Origin: Saccopteryx bilineata
Taxonomy: Eukaryota > Chordata > Mammalia > Chiroptera > Emballonuridae
Length of the DNA stretch: 64,000 nt
Assembly: GCF_036850765.1 (NCBI RefSeq)
Contig: NC_089492.1
Coordinates: 201,096,276-201,160,275 of the forward strand
Reading direction: 5' to 3'
The position numbers and the translations under genes are program-made. Below are positions 32,705-45,980 of the stretch, piece after piece. The notes under the pieces were generated by a model. The model was not told the DNA's origin. It ran no database searches and saw nothing but the letters and a program-made list of their open reading frames with translations. Each line of letters opens with the position of its first letter. Position 1 is the stretch's first letter.

Positions 32705-33152
32705 TGTGTGATAACTGTTAGATTCAGGGAGTGCTAATATGCTGTGGCTGCCAGAGTGTAACTATTGAAGGAACAGGAAGTGCTGATAGGGCCCCTGTGA
32801 GGCTCAGAACAAAGAAGGTCAGAGACCCTTATCAGAAGTTTATGTTTGAAATTCACCACTAAGCTGAACCTGGCTCCTGTTACTATGCCGGCCCCTGGTG
32901 CTATGCTGTGAGCGACCTCACTATCAAATAGCTAACTGCCACATCTGCTTCTGTATAATGCTTGCTCACTTAGGATATATAAGGACCTAGCTGTAAGCGC
33001 CAGGCGCGACTCTCATTTGCAGCTCCTTGTGAGTACAGTGTCTCCGGACATCTTGGGAGTTCGCCCCTGCGCAGGTTAAACTTGGCCAATAAAGTACCAT
33101 CTAAACTCCTGAAAGTCTCCGACATTTGTTCTCGTACCCGGTGGATGCAACA
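32705..33152 (+). repeat. Solo LTR of an endogenous retrovirus
   Basis: About 445 bp with LTR anatomy: a TG start (32705 or 32709), a TATA-like ggatatataagg at 32973-32984, a downstream gcgcgactctcattt initiator region, aataaag at 33089-33095 for polyadenylation, a U5-like segment (gtctccgacatttgttctcg) and a CA end (gcaaca to 33152). No internal retroviral sequence and no clear matching target duplication were found. The class is probably I, from the promoter/U5 layout, but this is an inference. Confidence 0.7.
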
Positions 33153-36100
33153 ATAACTTGGTCTTCACCAAGGTCTTTGTCTCATCCTCAGGACAGCATT
33201 TTACAGTTTACAGAGAAGACTCTCACACCCCTAAACAATCCTGCTAGGGGCAGATAGATTAAGGGTACTCAGTGGGCTTGATGGTTAGTAGGGTGAACTC
33301 TTGCAACAGGTGTTTAAATTTAAAGGACAGGACAAAACCACAGTTAAAGGTTTACACTGTTAGTTACAATATGACCACGGGTGATAGTTATAATAACAAA
33401 AGCTATTGTTGCCATTGTGTAATTTGAAACTCCCTGAAGCCTCCCAGCTAGTGCAGGAAGCAAGCAATCTAGGCTACTTCTGCATCTCCAGATTTTAAGA
33501 CAGTTCTTAGAGCACAGTAGATGCTCAATGAACATTTTTTGATAAATGTCTGCTGATGGGAATGAATGAACACTGTTTAGATTCCAACCGACATTTTACC
33601 ATAAATATAGTTTGGCCTAGGGATGCTGCTTTAGGAGTTTAAAAAACAAAAAGACAGTTTTCTAAAAATTAACTTTCACGATTTCCTCTAGTTATCAAAA
33701 CTCCTGGCAGATCGTCCTCCTGATTCTGATTTCATGGGATGGAGCCCCTTCCTTCTCTTTTGACACTGGAGGGTGAGTGGCAGGGCCTGAGGCCAATCTG
33801 GAAGGGGGGCCCTTGGCAGTCACTGCTGAATGGTGAGCCTGGCCACACACACACCCTGAACCACCTGGCCCCATGATGACTCTCTCCCCAGATCTTATGA
33901 TGATGTCTACTAATTTGAAGATCAACAAAAGTGTTGAACTTTTCCATTAAATGTGTCTACTGAATCTTTAATTTTATTGTCCTAAATTTCATAATCAAGT
34001 CACTCTTTATATTCAGATGTTTGGGTGATGTTCCTTAGCTTCTAGGTAGAGGCCAGAACTCTTCATTTCTCACCCTCTTCAATTTCTCCAGGCTCCACTT
34101 TCTGAGGTGGTGGAACTGTCTGACCCAGGACATGGTGGGGAGGGGTTTCTTTGAGATTAGGGGATGACTGCTGAGTCATCACCTAATTGCACAAGTGACA
34201 GCAGCCATGATGTAGACCACATAATCCTCCTTACTGCAGGCTGAAACTTAAACTAATGGGTCACAGGGGTCCTCGAGTCTCAGCGGGGTCCTGCCCAATT
34301 CACCAAGGCTTTGACCTTGGAGCAGTTCAGATCCAAGCAGCTAGTGTGACTGTCAGCCACAGACCCCCAGACCCTAAGCACATCTAGGGAGTTCACACTG
34401 TGCCAGTCCTGACCATTTAGTAATGCCATTAGAACTGGCTTTCCAATGACCCGTGTCAATGGGTTGTCTTCAGGAGCCTCCCCTGACTATCTTAGGGTCT
34501 GATCATGTGAACTTCAGTGGGGAGTCTTCACCCGCCTGGCCCTCTACCTCCAGCGCACTCAGTGCTGCCGTAGACCCAGTTTCCTCTTCTGCTTTGCTCA
34601 CAAGGAGCTGCGTGGGAATCTTATCCATGTAAAGGGAATCCCAGTGAACTCTCCATATTTGAGGGAGTCAGCATACCAATGTCTTAGTTATTGTGAAGAT
34701 TAACAAACAGACCACATTAAAGTTGGGAGAGTCTGTCAGGGGAACTCCCACACCCTACCCCACACTGTCAGTTACCCCAACAAGAAAATACATACTTCCT
34801 GCCTTCAACAGCAGGCTGTTTTCTACCCTCCCACCCCACAGGAAGGGCGAGGAGTTCGACAATGAAAGACTGTTATGACTTAGCCACTGAAAAGCTGCCA
34901 TACTTCAAACTTCCAGTTTCCTCCACTTACCCATTTACAACAGCACCTCTGAATCTCCTTCTCTTTCAATAAAAGAACGTCCGTCTCCTTTGACCTCTGT
35001 AGTATGGTTCTCCATTAGATTACATCCCAAATTATAGTTCTGTGTTGTTCCTAAATAAACCCATTTTACTAGAGAAATAATCTGGCTATCTTTTTTTTTA
35101 AGGTCAACATCATCTATTTCTGCAAAACAGTAAATAGTATCATAAACTTAGTAATGAATCCAACACACAGTTATCTCAGCTGGGCTCTCTCCTTGGGGTG
35201 GAGGGGGTCTCTCACAAGGCAATAAGCAAAGTGTCAGCCAAGATGGGGTCTCCGAGGCTCAAGCAGGGGAAAACCCATTTCCAAACTCATGTGGTGGTCC
35301 ATAGGAGATTCATTTCTTCGCAGGTTATTCGACTGAGGGCTTCAGTTTCTTTATGGCTGTTGTCCAGAGCCTCCCACCCCCCAGTTTCTTGTCACAAGGT
35401 CCTCTCTGTAGGGCAGCTCATAATGCAATAACTGGCTTTGTTAAGGTTGCAAAGGGAGAGAATCTGGCAGCAAGTTACCATTCCATGGAAAATGATCACG
35501 GGAGTGACAGCCTGTGCTGTTTCTATTGGTTCATAAGAAGTCACAGGAAGAAGACTGTTGGAGTAGGGCACAGATCACACAGCCTGGGTCCAGAGGTGGG
35601 AGCAGCCTCAGGCTTCTACCAAGAATAACATCTCCTGCTTATGAGGGTCAGTCCCTCCTACCGAGCTGCCACCCAATCAGGGGTAAATTCCATTTCTGGT
35701 CCATCATCTAACACCTAACCAGACTCATCATAGCAACCCAGCAGACTGAAAAGGAACAAATCAGGATGGCTGACAGAATGGGCCTCATACAGCATCTGCC
35801 TAAGGAGTTTATGCCCCTGGAAGAGATGGATCAGAAAAAAAGATCCAGGAGTGTGTGATCTGTGTGGTGAACTTTGTCTGTGGGGACCCATCTGACCTCT
35901 GCTACACCTGTACTCCCGTCACCGGGACTGTGTCGATGAGGGTTGCTGGGGGCCTTTGGTGGCCCTCCTGCATGGAGCCAGCAGAGGCAGCATGCTTGCC
36001 CCTCCTCCCAGACTAACTGGCCAGGGTCTCTGTCTGGCATCAAATGAACCATCACTTTGGGTAGTTCTGACCTTTTATCACTGAGCCCAATGAGCCAGGG

Positions 36101-36434
36101 ATGAAGATTTAAGATCACACACAAAAGTTTCCTAAAACTTCTGAATGGCTGCAGGTGGAGGGAAAGCACCTGATATTTTAGAAACGTAGTGGGGAGGAGG
36201 GAGTAGAAAGTCATTTTGATGTAAAGCTTTGATCCAGTGTTTAAAAATATAATTGTATCTACATCTTATTATTGCTCCAGTCCAGAGGAATTGTGTGAAG
36301 TGTCACAGCCACTGTATATGTTTAAACTAAATGTGCTGAAAAATTGGAAAAGAGATAGTGGTTATTTTTTCTAAATAAAATATCTTTCTTCTCCCCCCCC
36401 CCATCCAAATTCTTTTTTGTAGTTGCTGGTATTT
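33153..36434. other. Intergenic, nothing recognised
   Basis: About 3.3 kb without a recognisable exon. The stretch near 34960-35085 (ttcaataaaagaacg, cctaaataaacccatt) could be the end of an old LTR, but no start could be matched to it. Confidence 0.45.
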
Positions 36435-36450
36435 GGGCCAAAGTTTTTTT

Positions 36451-36765
36451 ATTTTTATTTTTTACAGAGACAGAAAGAGAGTCAGAGAGAGAGGGATAGA
36501 TAGGGACAGACAGATAGGAACGGAGAGAGATGAGCAGCATCAATCATTAGTTTTTCATTGCGACACCTTACTTGTTCATTGATTGCTTTTTCATATGTGT
36601 CTTGACCGCGAGCCTTCAGCAGACCAAGTGACCCCTTGCTCGAGCCAGCGACCTTGGGTCCAAGCTGGTGAGCTTTGCTCAAACCAGATGAGCCCGCGCT
36701 CAAGCTGGCGACCTTGGGGTCTCGAATCTGGGTCCTCCGCATCCTAGTCCAATGCTCTATCCACT
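36451..36765 (-). mobile_element. tRNA-derived SINE
   Basis: Reversed copy of the subtype seen at 682 and 50635. The target duplication gggccaaagttttttt is perfect at 36435-36450 and 36766-36781. Confidence 0.92.
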
Positions 36766-36927
36766 GGGCCAAAGTTTTTTTTAAAAGCTACATCTTATAA
36801 CACTAGCACAAAAAATTAAAATAAAGATAAAAAGTAAGTCACAGGCTCCACCCTCACTCAGGAGAAAGGATGACAAAGAGATATGAAGAACAGAGTGAAT
36901 CAGGGGCCACTGAGAGTCTGTCCACCA

Positions 36928-37268
36928 CAGGAGTCGGCACATTCCTATAAAAGGCTAGAGAGGACACAGTTTAGGCTTGCCGGTTAGATGGTTTTTGTCA
37001 CAACTACTCACCTGTGACATCGTAGTGCAAAGTCAGCTACGGACAGCTCTCAGACAAATGAGCCTGTTCTGATAGAACTTTATTTATGAACACTAAATTT
37101 GAGTATCACATAATTTTCATATGTCACAAAGTACAATTCATCTTTTGTTTTCTTCCCCCCAACTATATAAAATATAAAAAAAAAAAAAAAACATTTTTAG
37201 CTTGCAGGCCGTATAAAAAACAAGCAGTGCACCAGACTTGGCCTGTGGGCCAATCCTGACTCTAACCA
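36928..37268 (+). repeat. hAT-Charlie-type element
   Basis: Begins caggagtcggcacattc and ends near ggcctgtgggcc, with an internal gatagaactttatttatgaac. This is the pattern of an old MER-type hAT whose ends read caggggtcggcaaact. A long A-tract (37178-37193) interrupts it. Confidence 0.65.
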
Positions 37269-38149
37269 GTTAGAAAAATTAAATTTTTGCATATCACGTT
37301 TTCTTAATGCACATTATTCCAGAGTTGGAGTCCTTAGGGCAGGCTCCCCGTGTGGAGTCAATTTCAGCTGTCAGGTTTTAGAGATTGTTAGTTTAGACAC
37401 TCTATCCCAAACTCATGAACTTCAATTTCCTTCTCATTTCCACTCTGGTAGGCCAGGCAGGGGGAATGTGTATTTATCCTAAACTGATTTGTTCTGGGAC
37501 TAGAAAGCACCCTCAGAACATATAGGCCACTGGTAAGGACATCCGAGTCCAGAGGGACAAAATGACTGCTCTCATGCTTGAGGCTGGGATTGGAACTCAG
37601 CTTCTTGCCTCCCAGTCCCTCACCTTCCTGCTTCCCACATCAGCCCACACTGATCCCTTTCTCTTTCCTTTCTAACCCAGCCTCTCACACCTCAAGGAGA
37701 CCCAGAGCTTCCTGAGGCCCCTGAAGAGTATCTTCTCTCTCTTCCATCTGCTCAATCCCTTCTGCTCCTCTCACACCTGCCACTGACCGGGGCACGGGGC
37801 TGGGGCCAGGTGCACAGTAGGGTGGGGAGGAAGGCAGCATTTACCTTCCATGAGGTCCAGGGAGGCATCTCTAAAGGAAGCAACTATCGATTCTGCTGTA
37901 TGACTCTCTCCTTGTTGAGTCACTGGCTTTGAAGCTGCAGTGAACGTCTGACACTGTCTGCTCCTCAGGGATGCCCATCTACACTGCAAGAGGCAGTAAA
38001 GGCTGCTTGCGTTCAGTCCTCGTCCAAGGGCTTGTGAGTAAAAAATGAGTGGTTACTCAGTGAAATTATACTCAGGGCCTTAAAATAGTTTGTCTCTAGA
38101 CTCTAGACTCTAAAGTGTTAATGACATCATGCCTTCCCTGCTTGGTGTC
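37269..38149. other. Intergenic, nothing recognised
   Basis: Single-copy-like sequence, no exon signal recognised. Confidence 0.5.
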
Positions 38150-38615
38150 CCTAGAATAAAACACGGACTCCTTCTTGCATCTTCCAGGCCCTGCCTGGTC
38201 TGGCCCTCTTGCTTCTCTGACCACTCTTATCCCTGCCTCCTTTTCCTGCAGCTCCCCCCACCCACTCACCCAGGCCTCCCTATTGCTCCCCAAACAATGA
38301 GGCACAGGGCCATCTCAGGAAATTTGCACCTGCTGTTCCCTCTGCATACTGGGTTTTTCCTTGCGGCTTTTGAAGAGCCGATCCCTCCTCATTCAGGTCT
38401 CCCTTTAACTATTATTTCCCCTGAGGGTCTCCACTACTGCTAGCCTGAAGGAGTCACTCTGCACTGCCCATTTGTTTATTTCCTTCAAATTCCTTGTCAC
38501 TCCCTCAATCATCCTCCTTGTTTGCAGGGTTGCTGTCTTTTCTCTCACTTGCTGTTATATCACCAGTACTTACTGTAGAACTTGGTGAATGGAGGGACTC
38601 CATAAATATTTATCT
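38150..38615 (+). repeat. LINE-2 3' end
   Basis: Matches the ancient L2 3' pattern: tgctgttccctctgcatactggg, attcaggtctccctttaa, tgtttatttccttcaaattcc and acttggtgaatggagg before aaatatttat. Confidence 0.7.
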
Positions 38616-38632
38616 CATTTTTCTCTATTGGT

Positions 38633-38633
<1 letters not shown>

Positions 38634-38680
<47 letters not shown>

Positions 38681-38752
38681 GACCAAGAATCAAACCTGCA
38701 ACCTTGTCATATCAGGATAATGCTCTAGCCAACTAAGCTACTTAGCCAGGGC
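38634..38752 (-). repeat. SINE head with (GA)n microsatellite
   Basis: A (GA)n tract at 38635-38677 is followed by a reversed tRNA-like head ending tagccagggc at 38742-38751. The microsatellite is the expanded (CT)n tail of the SINE. Confidence 0.75.
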
Positions 38753-38799
38753 TTCATATTTTATTGAAACAACCGATACATGCTTCCCTTTTTTAAAAT

Positions 38800-39375
38800 A
38801 AGGAATAATGGCAACCCAAATGTTCAGTGGGTGAGTGGTTAAACAAACCATAGTACATCCATGCTGTTGTTACTACTCAGGAAAGAAATGGTACAAACCA
38901 TTGACACCTGTGATGACCACGTGGACCTCAGGGGAATTAAGCTAAGTTGAAAAAAAAAGCCAGTTTGAAGTATCACAACCGTAGTGAGTGATAGAGGGCA
39001 GATTAGTGGTTGCAGGGCTTGGGGACTGAGTCGGGGAAGAGGGTGTCATCTCTAAAGGGGCAACAAGAGGGAGCCCTCTGGAGATGGGGCAGCTCTGGGT
39101 TTTGATTGTGAACATGGTTACACAAAACTACATGTGTGACAAAATAACATCCCAGAACCATGTGTGCACATACACAAAGGAGTGTATGTGAAACTGGCTG
39201 AGTGTGAACAAGCTCTGTGGACTGTGCCACGGTCAGCGTCCCGGATTGGACAGTGTGCTACCATCATACAAAACGTTCAAGCCCAGGGAGGCTGAGGGAG
39301 GGTGCACAGACCTCCCGACACACTCGTCTGCTTCTTCCTTTGAATCCACAATTGTTTCAAAATAAAAAGTTAAAG
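38800..39375 (+). repeat. Old L1-type 3' end
   Basis: ggcaacccaaatgttcagtgggtgagtgg and the following text resemble the end of ORF2 and the 3'UTR of an ancient L1 (L1M/HAL1-like), finishing at ttgtttcaaaataaaaagtt. No open frame. Confidence 0.65.
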
Positions 39376-40618
39376 AAACTGTTCTGCACCATTAGGAAAA
39401 AAAAAGTCAAAATATTTTAATATTGCATCTATTTCTATAGGCTATTTGTTATTGCCATGTGACATAAAGCATATTGAATTCAACTAAAAAAGCCTTTTTT
39501 CAAAAATAATCATTTGGCATGTTTTGCATCTAACATCAATAAAGAATTCTTTTGCCTTATTTAGGGTCTTTCTCCCTGGTTCATACTTCACCTGGAGATG
39601 GCTTTCTAGATCATACAGGGCTTTCACAATTATCATTTCTCTGGAGGTTAATATTCTGAGGTTTTGCCTTGATTGATACCTCCATTTTATAGGTGAGAAA
39701 ACTGAGTCTCAGATATAAAAATTACATACCTTAACTAAGAAGTAGAACATGAGTGATTTAAGACCCAGGTCTCTAACTCCAAGTTTCCCTTTTCCCCTTT
39801 TCTTCCAATGACATTTGTTTGAGTAACTATCTGGAAATCCTAACTTAACCTAAATGTATGCTGATATTTAGAATCTGAAGCCTGTACCCATTCTCTCCTC
39901 TCGAGAGGGTTATGGCCTCCCAGCCCAACAAACTCCAAGAGGCTAATTAACATTGCTTTTAATAAACTCAAGTGGACTAAGAGAAAAAAAAAGACTGTTG
40001 CTTGTTGCTCATTTGCAGATGTTTTTCTTGCAAAACCACATCAAAGCAGGGAAGCCCACCATGGACTTGGCTGGAAACCAGAGCTCACTGGCCAATCTGA
40101 GGAGTGGCAAGTTCCGTCAGGCAGAAAACATTTTCTCTTCTGGGCCCAGATTCCTCACTTAGAGTTGATGTAGGTGGGGTGCCCCCCAAGCAGCACAGCC
40201 CTACCTGAACCCCCAGCTAGCTTAAGGAGCCCCCCATGTAAGGAGCCCCACCCTGAACAGGGCTAATTAGGACGGGAGCTGAGCCTCTGAACAAGCCCTA
40301 CAGGTGGCCCTCACAGTGCCTGAGCCCTACCAGGTGCAGAGCACATGGCAAATGTGACTTTGGGAGGCAACCCCATCACATTCAGGTACTGAGTATGAAA
40401 ATGTATTTTCGTCTTCCTGAGAGGCATCAACGAACATCTGCTGATTTTTTTGGAAGAGTAGTCAGAGGCACTGTCCTGTTAGACTGTGAGTGTGTGTTCT
40501 GTAGGGCACTGCAGGAGATTCAGAAAGAATGTCATGGTCTGCAGCCTCCCGCACCCCCCCAACTCCCGCCATGCAGCTCTCCAGCAGATGCCAGCATTCA
40601 GAACACACAGAGAAAACT
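39376..40618. other. Intergenic with a MIR fragment
   Basis: A reversed MIR-like core lies at about 39680-39785 (ccattttataggtgagaaaactgag). Nothing else recognised. Confidence 0.5.
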
Positions 40619-40921
40619 GACCAGGTGGTAGCACAGTGTTTAGAGCATCAGCCTAGGATGTAGGACCCAGGCTCAAAACCCCAAGGTCACCGGCTTGAGC
40701 ACAGGGTCACCAGCTTGAACATGGGATCATAGACATGAGCCCAAGGTCTCTGGCTTGAGCAAGGGGTCACTGGCTCAGCTTTAGCCCCCCGGTCAAGGCG
40801 CATATGAGAAGCACTCAGTGAACAACTAAAGTGTCACAACTACAAGCTGATGCTTCTCATCTCTCTCCCTGCCTGTCTGTCTGTACCTGTCTTTCTCTCG
40901 CTCTGAAAAAAAAAAAAAAAG
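40619..40921 (+). mobile_element. tRNA-derived SINE
   Basis: Head tgaccaggtggtagcacagtg, repeated 'ggtcac..gcttgagc' body and an A-tract to 40920. The target duplication acacagagaaa is at 40606-40616 and 40922-40932. Confidence 0.88.
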
Positions 40922-40932
40922 ACACAGAGAAA

Positions 40933-43560
40933 CATCTAAGTTCTCCCTGGGGGGTGAAGGGAGCTGGTAGTGTTTTGATTAGATCTGAAGGAAGCACAGG
41001 ATTCACAGGACACAGGCATGGGAATGGGGTGGGGACTGGGGGCTGCCACACTAAGGACATTTCAGCAAAGGCATGAGGACGCAGACCTGCACGTGTTTCC
41101 GTCTCTCCCGGTGTGAATGTGTTCTTATCCTCCTCTTGCGCTGCACTCGGGCCCCTAGGGCTGAGCCCGCGGTGTCATCTTCATAGCAGTCTAGCACTGG
41201 ACCTGCCACATACTAGGCACCAATACAGCCAGAGTGAGTGAAGAAATGAATGGGTTCATCTCTGAGTAATAGAGATTAATCAGTGACTTCTGAGCTGTGG
41301 AGGTGACGAAATTTTACGTATGTTTTAGGAAGATCACCTTGACTGCCCTGTGTGAGCCCTGACAGAAGGATGAGAGCTGGGATATTCAGGCTGGACATTC
41401 CAAAACTGAGAGGTTAAGGGGAGTCATTTTAATCCCTCTCACTCCTCAATCTGACCCCTGGTTTTATAAATAAAAAGCCCAGTTAAGGCTCGGTACATGC
41501 AGGTACTGAAAGATCTTGATCTCTTAGGAGATCTGAGTTTTAGCTAATTGTGACAGTTTCCTTCCATTCACTGTGCTTAACAGTAACCTCGGACTTGATA
41601 AACATGTGTTGATTCATTGACTAAAAAGACCCGAGAAATTCCATAACCATGGAGGCATGGATACTTTTCGATGCATTGTGTTGAATCTTCTTCCTAGCTG
41701 GAAGAATTCCCCACCTCTTGTTGAGAAGGAAAGCCCACGTCCTGCTAAGAAAGCAGTAACCCAGCCTTCTTTACCGTCAAAACACTGACACAGCACCAAA
41801 GTTAGCTAACCAGAAGCCCCTACCTCCTTTGGCTTGAATGAGGTGTGGATGACACCACCCCAGACCTCAGTCATGACGTTACTGCCAGGCACATATCACC
41901 CAGGAGGACAGCAGACCAGTGCAGACACCAGGATGGACCCCAGAGTATTCAGCAGATCCAAGGACTCGCCCTGCCGCGACAAGGCCATTGTAAGCCACTG
42001 TGGTACCCTGTGCCTGCACCGAACAGATGCCCTCTTAAAGGAGGAAGAGAGTGTAGTTCTCGGCCTATCCTGTTCAGGGGCAGGGCCTCTGACTGACAAA
42101 TGGAAATTCTTTGAGTCAGCACTTTAGATTCCAGATGATGCTTCTCTGTCAAAGTCTGAGGGGTACTTGAAAAATATTTTCCCCATACTAGTTGTTCCTG
42201 AACGTTCTGAAGGTATAGCACTTTGAGGTTGTTTCATACTCAATGGGAGGTTAAAATCATAATGTAGAGGCTAAATACGCAGACCCCAGAATGAGACAAA
42301 CTATCATTTGGCCCTAAAATCCACCTCTGTGACCTTGGCAGCTGGCATGTGGTAAGTTTGCTTAATTGTGGTTGTCATGGTTATTACTTTGGGGAGACTC
42401 TGAGGAGTCAGATGGGAGAGAAGACGCGGAGCAGGCTGGCTCTGTGACTCTATCTGGGGGTCTGTCTTAGCCGAGGCGGAGAGTAGGAGGGGAACTGAGT
42501 TTGTTCAGTGTGGCACTGAGGACAGTGGAAGAACCAGAGTGCAAGTTAGAAGGTGACATGGTTGGCTTCAATATAAGATTTTCTAATAATAATCTGAAGA
42601 TGTGCCAGGCTTACTCAATAGATAGGAAATCTCTTAGCATGGGGGCAGGGGTTGTTTAAGCCAAAGTTGGAGAAACACTTGGTGAGCTATTGAAGATAGG
42701 ATTTAATAGGCATTAGAGTGACCAAAAGTTTAAATAATAAAGCTTCCTTTTCAAAAGAAATGCTCTATGAACACCCATCAATGCTGTGATTACCCAAAAG
42801 GCATTACATTCTCAGAATACCAGTAAAGTAGAAAGAGGGAGAGGAGAAAGTTCCATTTAAATAAACACAGCTACTACTGTTCTATCAGAAAAACTAAAAC
42901 TGAGCTCCTTAAGTGGCAGTAATTACAAACAAGGTGTATGTAAGGATGGAGTCATCACAATTTTCTCAGTATTTGGGGCCTGCATTTGGTCCTGAGCCCA
43001 TTATAGCAAACAAATCAAAGCAGGACTGCTTTAGAGGCTGCAGGGCAAGAGCCAGGAGCCACCCGCCCCGGCACCCACCCTGCAGGCCTCTGCAGGACTA
43101 TGGACCTGAGGATGACCATCAGCAGCCAGGCTGCAAACCCGAGTGCCCCTGGTCCTGGGAGAGGGGAGATACTCTCAATCCTTACACACTGGCTCAAGTC
43201 AAGCCCTATTTAGAGTTTCATCTATGATATTAGTTAATCTTACATTCTTAGTAATTTTAACTTTTTAATGTTTTTTCCATGTTTATTATCTTAGTTTACT
43301 CTCTCAACATTCCCCAAGGTAAGTTGAAGAACATCTCTTTTATTCCAGGAAACAGGTCTAGATGACACAACATTTTTTATTTTTTACTATATAAAAATAG
43401 ATATAAGAATGTGATAACTCCTCAAGTATCCATTATCCAACCCCAGTAACCATCAGTCTATGGCCAGTTCTCCCTTATCTACACCTTGTTCATGTCTTCC
43501 TCTGATTTTATCTGAAACAAACGCCTGCTGTCATATTTTTTCATCCATAGTATTTCAGCA
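40933..43560. other. Intergenic, nothing recognised
   Basis: About 2.6 kb. A possible L2-like tail lies near 41190-41250 (catactaggcaccaata). No exon recognised. Confidence 0.45.
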
Positions 43561-43942
43561 TTTTTTTTTTTTGTATTTTTCTGAAGCTGGAAACTAGGAG
43601 GGAGGCAGTCAGACAGACTCCTGCATGCGCCCCACCGGGATCCAACCGGCATGCCCACCAGGGGGCGATGCTCTGCCCATCTGGGGCATCGCTCTGTCAC
43701 GACCAGAGCCACTCTAGCGCCTGAGGCAGAGGCCAAGGAGCCATCCCCAGCGCCGGGCCATCTTTTTGCTACAATGGAGCCTCGGCTGCGGGAGGGAAAG
43801 AGAGAGAGAGACAGAGAGGAAGGAGAGGGGGAGGGGTGGAGAAGCAGATGGGCGCCTCTCCTGTGTGCCCTGGCCGGGAATCGAACCCGGGACTTCCGCA
43901 CACCAGGCTGATGTTCTACCACTGAGCCAACCGGCCACAGAC
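43561..43942 (-). mobile_element. Ves-type SINE, young
   Basis: A reversed full-length copy with an intact B box (gggaatcgaacccg on the plus strand at 43876-43889) and a T-tract at 43561-43573. Close in sequence to the copies at 817 and 51000. Confidence 0.9.
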
Positions 43943-44003
43943 CAGCATATATTTTTAAAAGGTTAGGATTCTTTTCTCCCTCTCTTTATAAAATACAACC
44001 ACA

Positions 44004-44345
44004 GGCCCTGGCTGGTTTGCTCAGTGGATAGAGCACCAGCCTGGCATGTGGACGTCCTGGGTTCAATTCCCAGTCAGGGCACACAGGAGAGGTGACTAGC
44101 TGCTTCTCTCCTCTCCCGTCTCGCTCCCTCTTCCCGTCCTGCAGCCAGTAGCTCAGTTGGTTTGAACATCAGCCCCAGGTGCTGAGAATACCTCAGCTGA
44201 TCCGAGCATGTCATTCTCAGATACTAAAAATAGCTCGTTTGATTGGAGCATAGGCCCCAGACGGGGGTTGCTGGGTGGATCCCGGTCTGGGTGCATGAAG
44301 GAAGGCTGTTTCTCTATCTCCACTCCTCTCACTAAAAATGCACAC
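44004..44345 (+). mobile_element. Ves-type SINE, older
   Basis: Head ggccctggctggtttgctcagtgg, ggttcaattcc B box, and a short end at cactaaaaatg followed by (CA)n. Confidence 0.83.
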
Positions 44346-45689
44346 ACACAGAAGACATATCCACAATACCATGATCATATCCAAAGAATTAAATATAATT
44401 ATTTAATATAATCAAATATTTATTTGGCATTCACATTTCTAATTGTTTATTCAGAATTTTTTCCATTAAAAATTACAATCCAAGAAAGGACCACATTTTG
44501 TTAGGTTTTAGAATAATCTTTTCATCTATACACTCTCTCGTAGCACAACTTCTTTGCTGAAGAATTGAGGCATTTGTAGTATGAAGTTGATCACAGTTTG
44601 GATTTTGCCAATTGCATCCCTCTGGTGGCACTTACAGTTTTCTTCTCTCTCTCTCTCTCTCTCTCCTCTGTGTTTCCTGTAAATTAGTATTTGGACCAAG
44701 AGGCTTGAACAGATTTAGTCATGCAGCTATTTATGGAAAGTAAAAAACAGCCTTGGTGTGATTGAGTCCATGTGTCCTGTTGGACCCATGCATGACCTCC
44801 ATGTCTGCCACCAAGGTTACTCTGTTCACAAGCCATTGCGTAGACACTGGGGTGGCTGAGGACAGAAGTTAGCTGAACTGGTGGCTGAATGACTCTAATC
44901 CCTCCGTGGCCTATGCCTTTCTTCTGCAGTAAACACTCTCTGATGGGTATTCACGGGTGGACACAAAGATCTTCAGCGTGGTGCTCACTCCCACAGGTCT
45001 ACCCACAGGCCTCTTCTCCAAACTTCTTTGTCTTTGATCTTTCAATTTTGTCCCTTCAGGCCCCTCACACATCGGCCAAGTCAATTGCCCACAATTCTGC
45101 CTTGTCTCTTTCCTTAGGCAACTGCTCTGTCTACACAAAGAGGATGACCAGGTGTTTGTTGGTAGATCTCCTCACTGCTGCTTTTGAGCGCCACTGCTAA
45201 GACAGGCTGTGACATATCAGCAGTCCACTTTGGGCTTGCACTCACCACTGAGCAGACTCATCTATGGTTCCTCTCCTGCTTTGTCTGCTGGTCACGGGGG
45301 CACTCTCCTCCCTGCGTAAGAGGGAGCTGAGGGAGATGCATTAGAGCCATCTTGGTAACTATCATTTGTGTAGCTCCCTCATCCCCACTGGACCTGCCTA
45401 AGCCCAATTCCCAATGCATCACTTACTTTCATTTTATTATAGGTTTCTGTACTCCACTCCCCAGCCTTGGTGACTCTAACAGCATTTAGCTCATGGCCTC
45501 ATGGCCATCTGACTTTTCATAGTCAGAGGGTGAGTTTCTGTGAGAGCACAATAACATAGCAGGAGCTGTTTTTGCAATAACAGTAAGTAATTCTCTGCTG
45601 CAGAGAATTACTTTATCTTGTTTCAGAACACCCTAAGGATTGTGCTCTTTCTGTCTCATTGGGGTGTGCAGAAGACTTACCTGACATTT
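44346..45689. other. Intergenic, nothing recognised
   Basis: Contains a (TC)n microsatellite at 44643-44667. No exon recognised. Confidence 0.5.
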
Positions 45690-45980
45690 CTCCCTGCCCC
45701 AGACTAGTCTGATGGCGTGTGAGCTCCCACGGTGTACGAGCCAAGAAGCAGGGCTGCTTGTACTATAGTCTGGACCTGCTGAAGAGCCTGCTTTTGCTCT
45801 GGGCCCCACTCAAGACTAGCATCGCCCAGTGAATGGATCATAGTGGGACTGCTTATGTGTGGGATATGTAGCTTCCAAAACTCAACGCATCCTACCAAGT
45901 GTTGCTTCTTTCTCAGTAGTAGGAACTTAAGGGAGTAATAGTTGTCTTTTACTTCAGAGGGGGTAGCCTGGCAATGCCTC
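45690..45980 (-). pseudogene. ERVL-like pol remnant
   Basis: The minus-strand frame ending near 45704 reads GCVEFWKLHIPHIS followed by SLEWGPEQKQALQQVQTIV. This matches the stretch after the reverse transcriptase in ERVL-type pol, where family members show a GFWR..IPH and a FEWGPEQ..AL..VQ pattern. About 65 codons are recognisable; the surrounding frame is broken and no LTRs were found nearby. An ancient, non-functional fragment. Confidence 0.72.

Noticed and set aside
38635..38677. Possible CRISPR-like or tandem regulatory array
   Set aside because: It is a plain (GA)n microsatellite derived from a SINE tail.
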